Shown here: in pieces, positions 16,701 to 24,523 of the stretch
Layout: every line of letters begins with the position of its first letter
Numbering within the stretch: the stretch's first letter is position 1
Notes under the pieces: generated by a model
The model's database searches: none
What the model was told of the DNA's origin: nothing
Seen by the model: only the letters and a program-made list of their open reading frames with translations
Source of the DNA: Mycolicibacter sp. MU0083
GTDB taxonomy: Bacteria > Actinomycetota > Actinomycetes > Mycobacteriales > Mycobacteriaceae
Reading direction: 5' to 3'
Assembly (NCBI RefSeq): GCF_963378075.1
Contig: NZ_OY726394.1
Coordinates: forward strand, 3,968,001 to 4,032,000
DNA: 64,000 nt
Translations under genes and position numbers: made by a program

Positions 16701-19700
16701 ACCGGCACCTCCGGCGCCACCGTGCTGGCCGGTGTCGGTCAGACCGACGGTGGTGTAGCCCTCACCGTCACCGCCGTCACCGCCGGCACCGCCGTCGCTG
16801 CTGGTACCCGTGTTGGCACCGGACGCACCGGCGCTGCCGTCCGACCCCGTACCCGTGCCGGCCGCACCGCCCACACCGACATCCCCGCCGCTGGCACCGT
16901 CACCACCGCTACCACCGGCGCCGGCAGTGTTGGCCGTGCCGCCGCCGGCACCGTCACCACCGGTTCCGGCCGTGCCGGCGTTACCGCCGTCGCCGCCGTT
17001 GCCACCGTTGCCGTTCACGCCGGAATCGCTGCTACCACCGTTACCACCGAGGCCGCCCTGGCCACCTGCGCCGGCGTTTCCGCCGTCGCCGCCGGCCTCG
17101 CCGCTGCCCGCGGCTGCGTTCAGGCCCGCACCGCCGTCACCACCGGCGCCACCGGTACCGCCGTTTCCGCCGCTACCGGCGACGTGGCCGCTACCGCCGG
17201 CGCCACCGGTGCCGCCGACGCCACCGCTGCCGCCGTGGCCACCGTCGGGGCTGCCGAGCGCACCGGCCGTCCCGTTGAAGCCCTGGCCACCGGCGCCACC
17301 GTCGCCACCGTTACCGCCGTCGCCCTGCAGCGCCTGGCTGCCGTCGGTGTTGTAGCCGCCCTGGCCACCGTTACCGCCGTTACCGCCGTTCGTTCCTGTG
17401 CCGCCATCGACGTTGAGGGCATCGCCGGCGGTGCCGACGGCACCGTCCTTACCGTCGCCACCGTTGCCGCCGACACCGGCAGCACCGTCGTCGGCCCGCG
17501 ACGTGCCGTCGGCCTCCAGGCCGCCCTTGCCGGCGTTACCACCGGCACCACCGTCGCCACCGGAGGTTCCCGCCGCCGCACCGGCGTCAGAGGCGGCGTC
17601 GTAGCCGGCACCACCGGCACCACCGTTGCCGCCCTTACCGGCCGAACCGTTGTCGCCGTTTGCGGCCTGAGCACCGTCGCCACCGAAGCCACCGGCGCCA
17701 CCGGCACCGGCGTTACCGCCGTCGGTGCCGTCACCACCCTTGCCGCCGTTGGGGTTAGCCGCGTCCCCGGCGGTACCGATCGCACCGTGGGCACCATCGG
17801 TACCCGAGCCACCGTCACCACCGACGCCACCGGCGCCGTCGGAGCCGGCAGTCGAACCGGTACCGCCGGTGCCACCGTTGCCGCCGACACCACCGTTGCC
17901 ACCGGAAGTACCTGCTGCCGCGCCATCGGCGACCGCGTCATACCCGGCGCCACCGGCACCACCCTGACCACCAGATCCACCAACACCACTGGACGCCCGA
18001 GTGCTGCCGTCAGCCTCTAGACCACCCTGGCCGCCGTTACCGCCGTTGCCACCGGCCGTGCCATCGGTGCCGTGAATGCTGCTGGCGTTACCGGCAGTTC
18101 CCGCCGCGCCGTCCTTACCGTCGCCGCCGGCACCACCGACACCCGCGGCACCGTCGACCGCGGTACCGCCGCCTACGAGCTGACCGCCCTTACCGGCGTT
18201 ACCTCCGGCGCCGCCGTCACCGCCGGCGGTTCCCGCCGCCGCGCCGGCGTCAGACGCAGCGTCGTACCCGGCACCACCGGCACCACCGTTGCCGCCCTTG
18301 CCGGCCGACCCGTTGTCGCCGTCGGCGGCCTGAGTGCCATCGCCACCGAAGCCACCGGCACCACCGGCACCGGCGTTACCGCCGTCGGTGCCGTCACCGC
18401 CCTTGCCGCCGTTGGGGTTAGCGGCGTCACCAGCGGTACCGATCGCACCGTGGGCACCATCGGTACCCGAGCCACCGTCGCCGCCGACGCCACCGGCACC
18501 GTCGGAGCCGGCGACCGAGCCGCCGCCACCGGTGCCACCGTTACCGCCGACACCACCGTTACCGCCGGAAGTACCCGCTGCCGCGCCATCGGCGACCGCG
18601 TCATAGCCGGCGCCACCGGCACCACCCTTGCCGCCGTCACCACCGACACCGGCGCCAGCCCGAGTGCTGCCGTCAGCCTCTAGACCGCCGACGCCACCGT
18701 TACCGCCGTTACCACCGTTCGTGCCGGTGCCGCCAACGACGTTGAGAGCATCGCCGGCGGTGCCGACGGCACCGTCCTTGCCGTCACCACCGTTGCCACC
18801 GACACCCGCGGCACCATCGTCGGCACGAGACGTACCGTCGGCCTCCAGGCCGCCCTTACCGGCGTTGCCACCGTCGCCACCGTCGCCACCGGCGGTTCCG
18901 GCCGCCGCACCGACATCCAATGCGGCGTCGTACCCGGCACCACCGGCACCACCGTTGCCGCCCTTACCGGCCGAACCGTCACCACCACTCGCCGCCTGAG
19001 TTCCACTGCCGCCGTTGGCGAAACCACCCGCACCACCGGCACCGGCGTTACCGCCGTCGGTGCCATCGCCGCCCTTGCCGCCATCGGGATTCACAGCATT
19101 CCCGGCCGTACCGATCGCACCGTGTGCACCGTCGGTACCCGAGCCACCCTTGCCGCCGACACCACCGGCACCGAACGAACCCGCAGTCGAACCGCTCCCA
19201 CCGGTACCACCGTTACCACCGTTACCACCGTTACCACCGGAAGTACCTGCTGCCGCGCCATCGGCGACCGCGTCATAGCCGGCACCACCGGCACCACCCT
19301 GGCCACCAGATCCACCGACACCACTGGACGCCCGCGTGCTGCCGTCGGCCTCCAGGCCACCTAGGCCACCGTTACCGCCGTTACCACCGGCCGTGCCATC
19401 GGTGCCGTGAATGCTGCTGGCATTACCGGCAGTTCCCGCCGCGCCATCCTTACCGTCACCACCGGCACCACCGACACCCGCGGCACCGTCGACCGCGGTA
19501 CCGCCGCCTACGAGCTGACCGCCCTTACCGGCGTTACCTCCGGCGCCGCCGTCACCGCCGGCGGTTCCCGCCGCCGCACCGGCGTCAGACGCAGCGTCGT
19601 ACCCGGCACCACCGGCACCACCGTTGCCGCCCTTACCGGCCGAACCGTCACCACCACTCGCGGCCTGAGTTCCACTGCCGCCGTTGGCGAAACCGCCCGC

Positions 19701-22700
19701 ACCACCGGCACCGGCGTTACCGCCGTCGGTGCCGTCACCGCCCTTGCCGCCATCGGGATTCGCAGCATCCCCGGCCGTGCCGATCGCACCGTGGGCACCG
19801 TCGGTACCCGAACCGCCCTTGCCGCCGACACCACCGGCACCGAACGAACCCGCAGTCGAACCGCTCCCACCGGTGCCACCGTTGCCGCCGACACCACCGT
19901 TACCGCCGGAAGTACCTGCTGCCGCGCCATCGGCGACCGCGTCATACCCGGCGCCACCGGCACCACCCTTGCCGCCGTCACCACCGGCACCACTGGTCGC
20001 CCGAGTGCTGCCGTCAGCCTCCAGGCCACCTTGGCCACCGTTACCGCCGTTACCACCGGCCGTGCCGGCGCCACCGTGAATGCTGCTGGCATTACCGGCA
20101 GTTCCCGCCGCGCCATCCTTACCGTCACCACCGGCACCACCGACACCGGCAACTCCGTCGGCCGCGGTACCGCCGCCTACGAGCTGACCGCCCTTACCGG
20201 CGTCGCCACCGGCGCCGCCGTCACCACCGGCGGTTCCCGCCGCCGCACCGGCATCAGACGCAGCGTCGTACCCGGCACCACCGGCACCACCGTTGCCGCC
20301 CTTACCGGCACCGCCGGCCGCACCCGAGGCCGCCTGCACGCCCGCGCCGGAGAAGCCACCCGCACCACCGGCACCGGCGTCACCGCCGTCGCCGCCCGCC
20401 TGTCCGGCCTTGCCGTCGGGGTCGGCCGCGGTGCCGGCCGCACCGATCGCACCGTTGGCACCGGCCGCGCCGGTACCGCCCTTACCGCCGACGCCGCCGG
20501 CACCGGCCGTCGAACCGGTACCGCCGTTGCCGCCGGTGCCACCTGCACCACCGTTGCCGCCGTCGGCACCGGCCACCGTGGACTGGAATCCACTGCCGCC
20601 GGCACCACCGGCACCACCGGCGCCACCGACACCGTCGGCCACCCGCGTGGTGCCGTCGGCTTGCAGTCCGCCCTGGCCGCCGTTACCGCCGTTACCGCCG
20701 GTGCCACCGGCCTGGCCGTGGGGATCGGCTGCGGTCCCCGCGGCACCGACCGCGCCGGCCTTGCCCGCGCCACCGTTGCCGCCGACACCGGCGGTGCCGT
20801 CGGCGGCGTTACCGCCTCCGACCAGCTGGCCACCCTTGCCCGCGTCACCGCCGGCCCCGCCGTTGCCGCCGGAGGTACCCGCCGCCGCAGCTCCGTCCGC
20901 GGAAGCGTTGTAGCCGGCACCGCCGACACCGCCGTTGCCGCCCTTACCGGCACCGCCGGCCGCACCCGAGGCCGCCTGCACGCCCGTACCGGAGAGGCCG
21001 CCCGCACCACCGGCGCCGGCGTTACCGCCGTCGCCACCGGCCTGACCGGCTGTGCCGTCGGGGTCGGCCGCGGTGCCGGCCGCACCGGCGGCACCGTTGA
21101 CACCGGCCGCGCCGGTACCGCCCTTACCGCCGACGCCGCCGGCGCCGGCCGTCGAACCGGTACCGCCGTTGCCGCCGATCCCACCGGCACCACCGTTGCC
21201 GCCATCGGCACCGGCCACCGCGGACTGGAATCCACTGCCGCCGGCACCACCGGCACCACCGGCGCCACCGACACCGTCGGCCACCCGCGTGGTGCCGTCG
21301 GCCTGCAGGCCGCCCTGGCCGCCGTTACCGCCGTTACCGCCGGCACCACCGGTCTGCCCGTGGATGTCGGCCGCGTCACCTGCGGCGCCCGCCGCGCCGG
21401 CCTTACCCGCGCCGCCGTTGCCGCCCACGCCGGCCTGGCCATCGACACCGAACGCGCCGCCCTTACCGGCGTTACCGCCGGCACCACCGTGCCCGCCATC
21501 GGTGCCCGCCGCCGCACCGGCATCGGCTGCGGCGTTGTAGCCGGCGCCGCCGGCACCACCGTTACCGCCACGCCCGCCGACACCGTCGACGCCGTCGGCT
21601 GCACGGGTGCCGTTGCCGGAGTCGCCGCCGAGCCCACCGGCTCCGGCGTTGCCGCCGTCGGTGCCGTCGGTGCCGGCGGTGCCGTCGGGGTCGGCCGCGG
21701 TGCCCGCGGTACCGGCAACCCCGTCGACGCCGTCGGTACCGGAACCTCCGTTGCCGCCGGCACCGCCGACGCCGTGGTTGCCGGCAACCGAACCGGTGCC
21801 GGCCAGGCCACCGTGGCCGCCGGCACCACCGGCGCCACCGTCGGTGCCCGGTCCCGCCCCGGCGGCCACCGCATCCCAACCGTGGCCGCCCTTGCCGCCG
21901 TCGCCGCCGTCACCACCGGTGCCGGTGCCTGCGCGGGTAACGCCGTCGGCCTCCAGACCACCGAGGCCGCCGTTGCCGCCGCGGCCGCCGGACTGCCCTG
22001 CTGTGCCGTCGATGTCGGTGGCGTCGCCGTCGATTCCGTCGACGCCGTCCTTCCCGTCGCCGCCGTCGCCGCCGTCACCGGCGACACCCGCGGCCGCACG
22101 CGTGACGCCGTCGGCCTCCAGGCCGCCGCGGCCCGCGTTACCGCCCACACCGCCGTTACCGGCGGCGGTGCCGGCCAGCGCACCGCTGTCGGAGGCCGCG
22201 TCATAGCCGTCGCCACCCCGGCCGCCGTCACCACCGGCACCGGCCACACCGCTGAGGCCCCCGGCCGCAGTGGTGCCGTCGCCGTTGGCGCCGCCGACGC
22301 CGCCGACGCCGGCGTTCCCACCGTCGCCGCCGTTGCCACCGGCCTGACCGGTCGGGTCGTAGGCCGCACCCGTGCCACCGTCGGCGCCGTCGGCGCCATC
22401 GGTGCCGCTACCGCCGTTTCCGCCGGCGCCGCCGGCGCCGTGGACACCCGCGACGGCACCACTACCGCCGACACCGCCGGAACCACCGGCACCGCCGTGA
22501 CCACCCGAGATCCCCGGGCCGGCCCCTTCGGCCAGCGCGTCGAAACCGTGCCCACCGGCCGCACCGGCACCACCGTTGCCGCCGTCGCCCTCGGCGGCGC
22601 GGGTCACTCCGTCGGCTTCCAGGCCACCCAGGCCACCGTTGCCACCGGCACCACCGGCGCCACCGGCCTGCCCGTCTGGGTCGGCCAGGGTTCCGTCGGC

Positions 22701-24014
22701 GCCGGCAAAGCCCGCACCGCCATTACCACCGGCACCGCCGGCGCCCGCGACGCCGTCCTCGCCGTCGGCGGCCTGCCCGCCTGCACCTACGCCACCGGCA
22801 CCACCGAGACCGGCGTTGCCACCGACGCCGCCGGCCTGACCGTCGTAGCCGTCGCGATGGGTGGCGTCGCCGTCGGCACCGTCGGCACCGTCGGCGCCGT
22901 CGCCACCGGTGCCACCGTTACCGCCGGCCGCGCCCTCGCCCTGCGTTCCCGCCGCGCCCGCAGCTCCGGCGTCGGCGAACCAGCCGCCGGCACCACCGGC
23001 CCCGGCCTTACCCGCGGCACCGCCGTTACCGCCGGCACCACCGTTGCCACCGGATGTCGCATCCGTCTGCGCGGTCGTGCCGTCCGAGCCGTCGGCACCG
23101 TCGCCGCCGACACCACCGTCTGCGCCGGCGCCACCGTTGCCGCCGGCACCGCCCTTGCCGAACAGCACCGAGCCCTTGCCGCCGGCACCACCGGCGCCGC
23201 CGGCACCACCGTTTTGGCCATCACCGCCGGATGCGCCGGCCAAGCCCGCCGTCACACCCGCCAGTCCGAGGGCGCCGTCACCACCGAGACCACCGGCACC
23301 GGCCGTGCTGAACAGGCCCCACTGCGCGGCGTCACCACCGGCACCGCCCGCGCCACCGTCGCCGCCAGCCGTGACGGCACTGCCGCCGTCACCGCCGTCA
23401 CCGCCGTGGCTGAACCACGCGAACAGGCCCGCCGCGCCGCCGTCGCCACCGTTGCCGGACCCGAAGCCGTCACCGCCGTCGCCGCCGTTGCCGCCGAACA
23501 GGCCGCCCTGGCCACCGGCGCCGCCGTCATCACTGGCACCGGTCCCATCGGCGTCCCAGCCGGCACCGCCGGAACCGAACAGCCAGCCACCGGCCCCACC
23601 GTCGGGGTTGTCCGCGGTGCCGTCGGCACCGTCGCCGAACGGCATCAGCCAGTTGATCTGGCCCCAGTCGAAGGAGGCATCCGCGGCCCCCGGACCGCTC
23701 CAGTCCCAACCTTCAAAGACCGCATCCCAGGCGGCCGGGTCACCCAAGCCTTCGAAGACTCCGTCCCAGGAGGCCGGATCGAACACCACGCCCCACGCGG
23801 CCTGATCCGTCCAGTCCACGCCGAGGTCGGAGACCGCGCCACCGAGGTCGGCACCGAACAAGTCCGCCCACACGTCGTCGATGTCGGCGTGCGCGGTCGG
23901 CGCCGCAGCCAGCGGCCCCATTCCGAACGCCAGGAAGGCCCCGACCGCGGTACCGGCCCCGATCACCCGGCTACTGCGACGGCCGCTGAACCCACTACGA
24001 CGGTGACGGGACAC
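13728..24014 (-). CDS. PGRS-2: exported PGRS/beta-helix-like giant protein
   Basis: The product has 3428 residues. The GTG at 24014 is chosen as start because AGGAGA ends 6 bp upstream and the sequence VSRHRRSGF then aligns with MARHRRSNF of PGRS-6; a longer frame to 24092 would run into the promoter. Parts: signal segment (VIGAGTAVGAFLAFGMGP) with AHA-D cleavage; a head with DDVWADLFG and an extra tandem of AAWDxVFEG segments; INWLMPFGDGADGTA; a PGRS region to about residue 3000 with about 666-bp internal supermodules; a run of ten glycines (14981-15018); about 430 residues of beta-helix-like repeats; and a class A C-terminal cap, ETVNKNGQTSDGVTWTG then SNGADVP. The hairpin at 13650-13681 follows. 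Function unknown. Confidence 0.87.
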   Translation of the reverse strand: MSRHRRSGFSGRRSSRVIGAGTAVGAFLAFGMGPLAAAPTAHADIDDVWADLFGADLGGAVSDLGVDWTDQAAWGVVFDPASWDGVFEGLGDPAAWDAVFEGWDWSGPGAADASFDWGQINWLMPFGDGADGTADNPDGGAGGWLFGSGGAGWDADGTGASDDGGAGGQGGLFGGNGGDGGDGFGSGNGGDGGAAGLFAWFSHGGDGGDGGSAVTAGGDGGAGGAGGDAAQWGLFSTAGAGGLGGDGALGLAGVTAGLAGASGGDGQNGGAGGAGGAGGKGSVLFGKGGAGGNGGAGADGGVGGDGADGSDGTTAQTDATSGGNGGAGGNGGAAGKAGAGGAGGWFADAGAAGAAGTQGEGAAGGNGGTGGDGADGADGADGDATHRDGYDGQAGGVGGNAGLGGAGGVGAGGQAADGEDGVAGAGGAGGNGGAGFAGADGTLADPDGQAGGAGGAGGNGGLGGLEADGVTRAAEGDGGNGGAGAAGGHGFDALAEGAGPGISGGHGGAGGSGGVGGSGAVAGVHGAGGAGGNGGSGTDGADGADGGTGAAYDPTGQAGGNGGDGGNAGVGGVGGANGDGTTAAGGLSGVAGAGGDGGRGGDGYDAASDSGALAGTAAGNGGVGGNAGRGGLEADGVTRAAAGVAGDGGDGGDGKDGVDGIDGDATDIDGTAGQSGGRGGNGGLGGLEADGVTRAGTGTGGDGGDGGKGGHGWDAVAAGAGPGTDGGAGGAGGHGGLAGTGSVAGNHGVGGAGGNGGSGTDGVDGVAGTAGTAADPDGTAGTDGTDGGNAGAGGLGGDSGNGTRAADGVDGVGGRGGNGGAGGAGYNAAADAGAAAGTDGGHGGAGGNAGKGGAFGVDGQAGVGGNGGAGKAGAAGAAGDAADIHGQTGGAGGNGGNGGQGGLQADGTTRVADGVGGAGGAGGAGGSGFQSAVAGADGGNGGAGGIGGNGGTGSTAGAGGVGGKGGTGAAGVNGAAGAAGTAADPDGTAGQAGGDGGNAGAGGAGGLSGTGVQAASGAAGGAGKGGNGGVGGAGYNASADGAAAAGTSGGNGGAGGDAGKGGQLVGGGNAADGTAGVGGNGGAGKAGAVGAAGTAADPHGQAGGTGGNGGNGGQGGLQADGTTRVADGVGGAGGAGGAGGSGFQSTVAGADGGNGGAGGTGGNGGTGSTAGAGGVGGKGGTGAAGANGAIGAAGTAADPDGKAGQAGGDGGDAGAGGAGGFSGAGVQAASGAAGGAGKGGNGGAGGAGYDAASDAGAAAGTAGGDGGAGGDAGKGGQLVGGGTAADGVAGVGGAGGDGKDGAAGTAGNASSIHGGAGTAGGNGGNGGQGGLEADGSTRATSGAGGDGGKGGAGGAGYDAVADGAAAGTSGGNGGVGGNGGTGGSGSTAGSFGAGGVGGKGGSGTDGAHGAIGTAGDAANPDGGKGGDGTDGGNAGAGGAGGFANGGSGTQAASGGDGSAGKGGNGGAGGAGYDAASDAGAAAGTAGGDGGAGGNAGKGGQLVGGGTAVDGAAGVGGAGGDGKDGAAGTAGNASSIHGTDGTAGGNGGNGGLGGLEADGSTRASSGVGGSGGQGGAGGAGYDAVADGAAAGTSGGNGGNGGNGGTGGSGSTAGSFGAGGVGGKGGSGTDGAHGAIGTAGNAVNPDGGKGGDGTDGGNAGAGGAGGFANGGSGTQAASGGDGSAGKGGNGGAGGAGYDAALDVGAAAGTAGGDGGDGGNAGKGGLEADGTSRADDGAAGVGGNGGDGKDGAVGTAGDALNVVGGTGTNGGNGGNGGVGGLEADGSTRAGAGVGGDGGKGGAGGAGYDAVADGAAAGTSGGNGGVGGNGGTGGGGSVAGSDGAGGVGGDGGSGTDGAHGAIGTAGDAANPNGGKGGDGTDGGNAGAGGAGGFGGDGTQAADGDNGSAGKGGNGGAGGAGYDAASDAGAAAGTAGGDGGAGGNAGKGGQLVGGGTAVDGAAGVGGAGGDGKDGAAGTAGNASSIHGTDGTAGGNGGNGGQGGLEADGSTRASSGVGGSGGQGGAGGAGYDAVADGAAAGTSGGNGGVGGNGGTGGTGSTAGSDGAGGVGGDGGSGTDGAHGAIGTAGDAANPNGGKGGDGTDGGNAGAGGAGGFGGDGAQAANGDNGSAGKGGNGGAGGAGYDAASDAGAAAGTSGGDGGAGGNAGKGGLEADGTSRADDGAAGVGGNGGDGKDGAVGTAGDALNVDGGTGTNGGNGGNGGQGGYNTDGSQALQGDGGNGGDGGAGGQGFNGTAGALGSPDGGHGGSGGVGGTGGAGGSGHVAGSGGNGGTGGAGGDGGAGLNAAAGSGEAGGDGGNAGAGGQGGLGGNGGSSDSGVNGNGGNGGDGGNAGTAGTGGDGAGGGTANTAGAGGSGGDGASGGDVGVGGAAGTGTGSDGSAGASGANTGTSSDGGAGGDGGDGEGYTTVGLTDTGQHGGAGGAGGAGGDAVGTGTAGAGGAGGDGGAGAAGDESNPSRLHGVDGGNGGAGGQGGQGGLNADTTRAATGDGGDGAAGGEGGTGTLTGGDGGTGGAGGSGGLGGVGGAGGDGADPLPGGFGGGKGGAGGVGGDSDAGDGAAGGHGGQGGANIGLGGAGGAGGNATGDVGNGGAGGNGGHGGDGLLSGPGAGVSGGAGGVGGDGGDSKVGTGGAGGTGGNGGVGNIGAGKGGAGGAGGDSQSGDGGTGGDGGNGGDGLTGSFGGGPGGNGGAGGAGGSSDSGNGGAGGHGGDGGIGADGPAGTMNGSLTGPDWSAGGNGGDGGTGGSSNTGNGGRGGDAGNGGAAGNGVGLDTDGVTGQTGGAGGAGGTGGAGGSSVDGDGGNGGQGGIGAAGGNGSDGADAAAGTDDDGGNGGNAGAGGAGGNGGAGGTSVTGADGTAGSGGNGGNAGTAGDGGDGAGGGGNATAGDGGNGGDGALGGAGGAAGADSSGSNGTDGADSAGGTGGNGGNGDDMSGLLPQSGGTGGHGGRGAGTASGGAGGAGGQGAGLGPDAVGGLGGDGGAGAAAGGFGGGGGGGGGGALVFGGGTIDGSTITGGAGSNGEDGTASAPGAAGQTGGAVVVQAQGDLSNVTITGGAASATAAGGTATVTVDAGSSIEDSTVTGGAAGDGGAGGNASLVATGGSSITGSHAIGGNGSDSAAGGAANVIAVDGAEITDVTATGGHAGAGSDGGTGGAGGMAEIYANGAGSSITNASATGGEGGAGDGGVGGNGGAGFLVVDNAGGTIGGAGLTAEATGGNGGDATDAGSVGGNGASGVIEAGRPDGGGGGTAHGTVQGGNGGDAETGGTGGNGGKASILAGGAGAEASGSVTGVHGGAGSDGGKGGSVVAGASTQITALGDGAIATDNVIAGGTGGDGVAGGQGGAAGYVHVGATGPGGPTSPTSPGSYTNGALQAGDGGSGTGTGNTGGTGQSQETVNKNGQTSDGVTWTGSNGADVP
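17400..20300 (-). repeat. About 666-bp tandem supermodules in PGRS-2
   Basis: A landmark (GTGCTGCCGTC on the + strand, encoding GSTRA) recurs at 18001, 18664, 19336 and 20005, spacings of 663, 672 and 669 bp. Units carry the markers GYDAVADGAAAGTSGG, GTDGAHGAIGTAG, GYDAASDAGAAAGT and KGGQLVGGGTA. Spacing varies by whole codons, so the frame is kept while the units drift by small indels. Boundaries are approximate. Confidence 0.8.
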
Positions 24015-24064
24015 AGGCACTCTCCTGAAAACTTGGTTTTGCTTAGAAAAAACTGTGAATCGGT

Positions 24065-24092
24065 AGGTTAGCAAAGTTGAATGGTTAGTCAA
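24065..24092 (-). promoter_or_regulatory. Putative sigma-A-like promoter of PGRS-2
   Basis: On the - strand TTGACT (24087-24092) and TAACCT (24065-24070) are 16 bp apart. Transcription would begin near 24058, giving a leader of about 44 nt with an AGGAGA ribosome site before the GTG at 24014. Confidence 0.6.
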
Positions 24093-24324
24093 CTAATGCG
24101 CGTAAAACACCAGAATGTGGCTATCATTGCTGATTCTTCGCGCGACCCCATGGCCGGCCGCAACGCCATTCAGGTGATTTTGCGGATAAATACGCTCAGT
24201 TTTTTCAAATAATTTGCGGTGCCCTGATTTTGCTGGTCCGCGGTTGACGACGACGCGGCCGCGCCGGGCCCCACGCGCCGACGGCACCCTGGGTTGCGAC
24301 CGCTTCCTGCGCAACGCCAAGGCA

Positions 24325-24354
24325 CCTCGGCCCGGTCGAGGGTCCGGGCCGAGG
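24325..24354 (-). terminator. Hairpin terminator downstream of PGRS-3
   Basis: CCTCGGCCCGG (24325-24335) pairs perfectly with CCGGGCCGAGG (24344-24354) around an 8-nt loop. It lies 47 bp past the second in-frame stop (24401) but 170 bp past the first stop of PGRS-3. The rest of the 24093-24523 gap holds the duplicated cap described separately and an AT-rich stretch with nothing recognised. Confidence 0.7.
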
Positions 24355-24400
24355 CACCACGCCCAGGCACCCGCCGGAGCGGCCGGAGCCTCCCCGAGCA

Positions 24401-24523
24401 CTACGGGCCGTTAGCTCCGTCGGTTCCGGTGGCCACGACACCGGCGGGATTCACATCACTAGTGTTGTCGGTCACGTCGGACTCGTGGGGCGCGCAAGCG
24501 GGGGCCGCGATCACCACCCCGCA
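24401..24523 (-). other. In-frame second C-terminal cap beyond the PGRS-3 stop
   Basis: Continuing the PGRS-3 frame past its TGA (24524-24526) gives 40 codons ending SDVTDNTSDVNPAGVVATGT then DGANGP and a TAG at 24401. The end resembles the class A cap of PGRS-4 (INNDGTVSDGDTFTGTNGAN then NP). The segment between caps contains two cysteines and is otherwise unlike PGRS sequence. It is either a former true end of the gene now behind a stop codon, or a decayed duplicate of the cap. Confidence 0.55.

Noticed and set aside
24093..24245. Short - strand frames in the gap upstream of PGRS-2
   Set aside because: They overlap the PGRS-2 promoter region and AT-rich DNA and show no domain or ribosome site.
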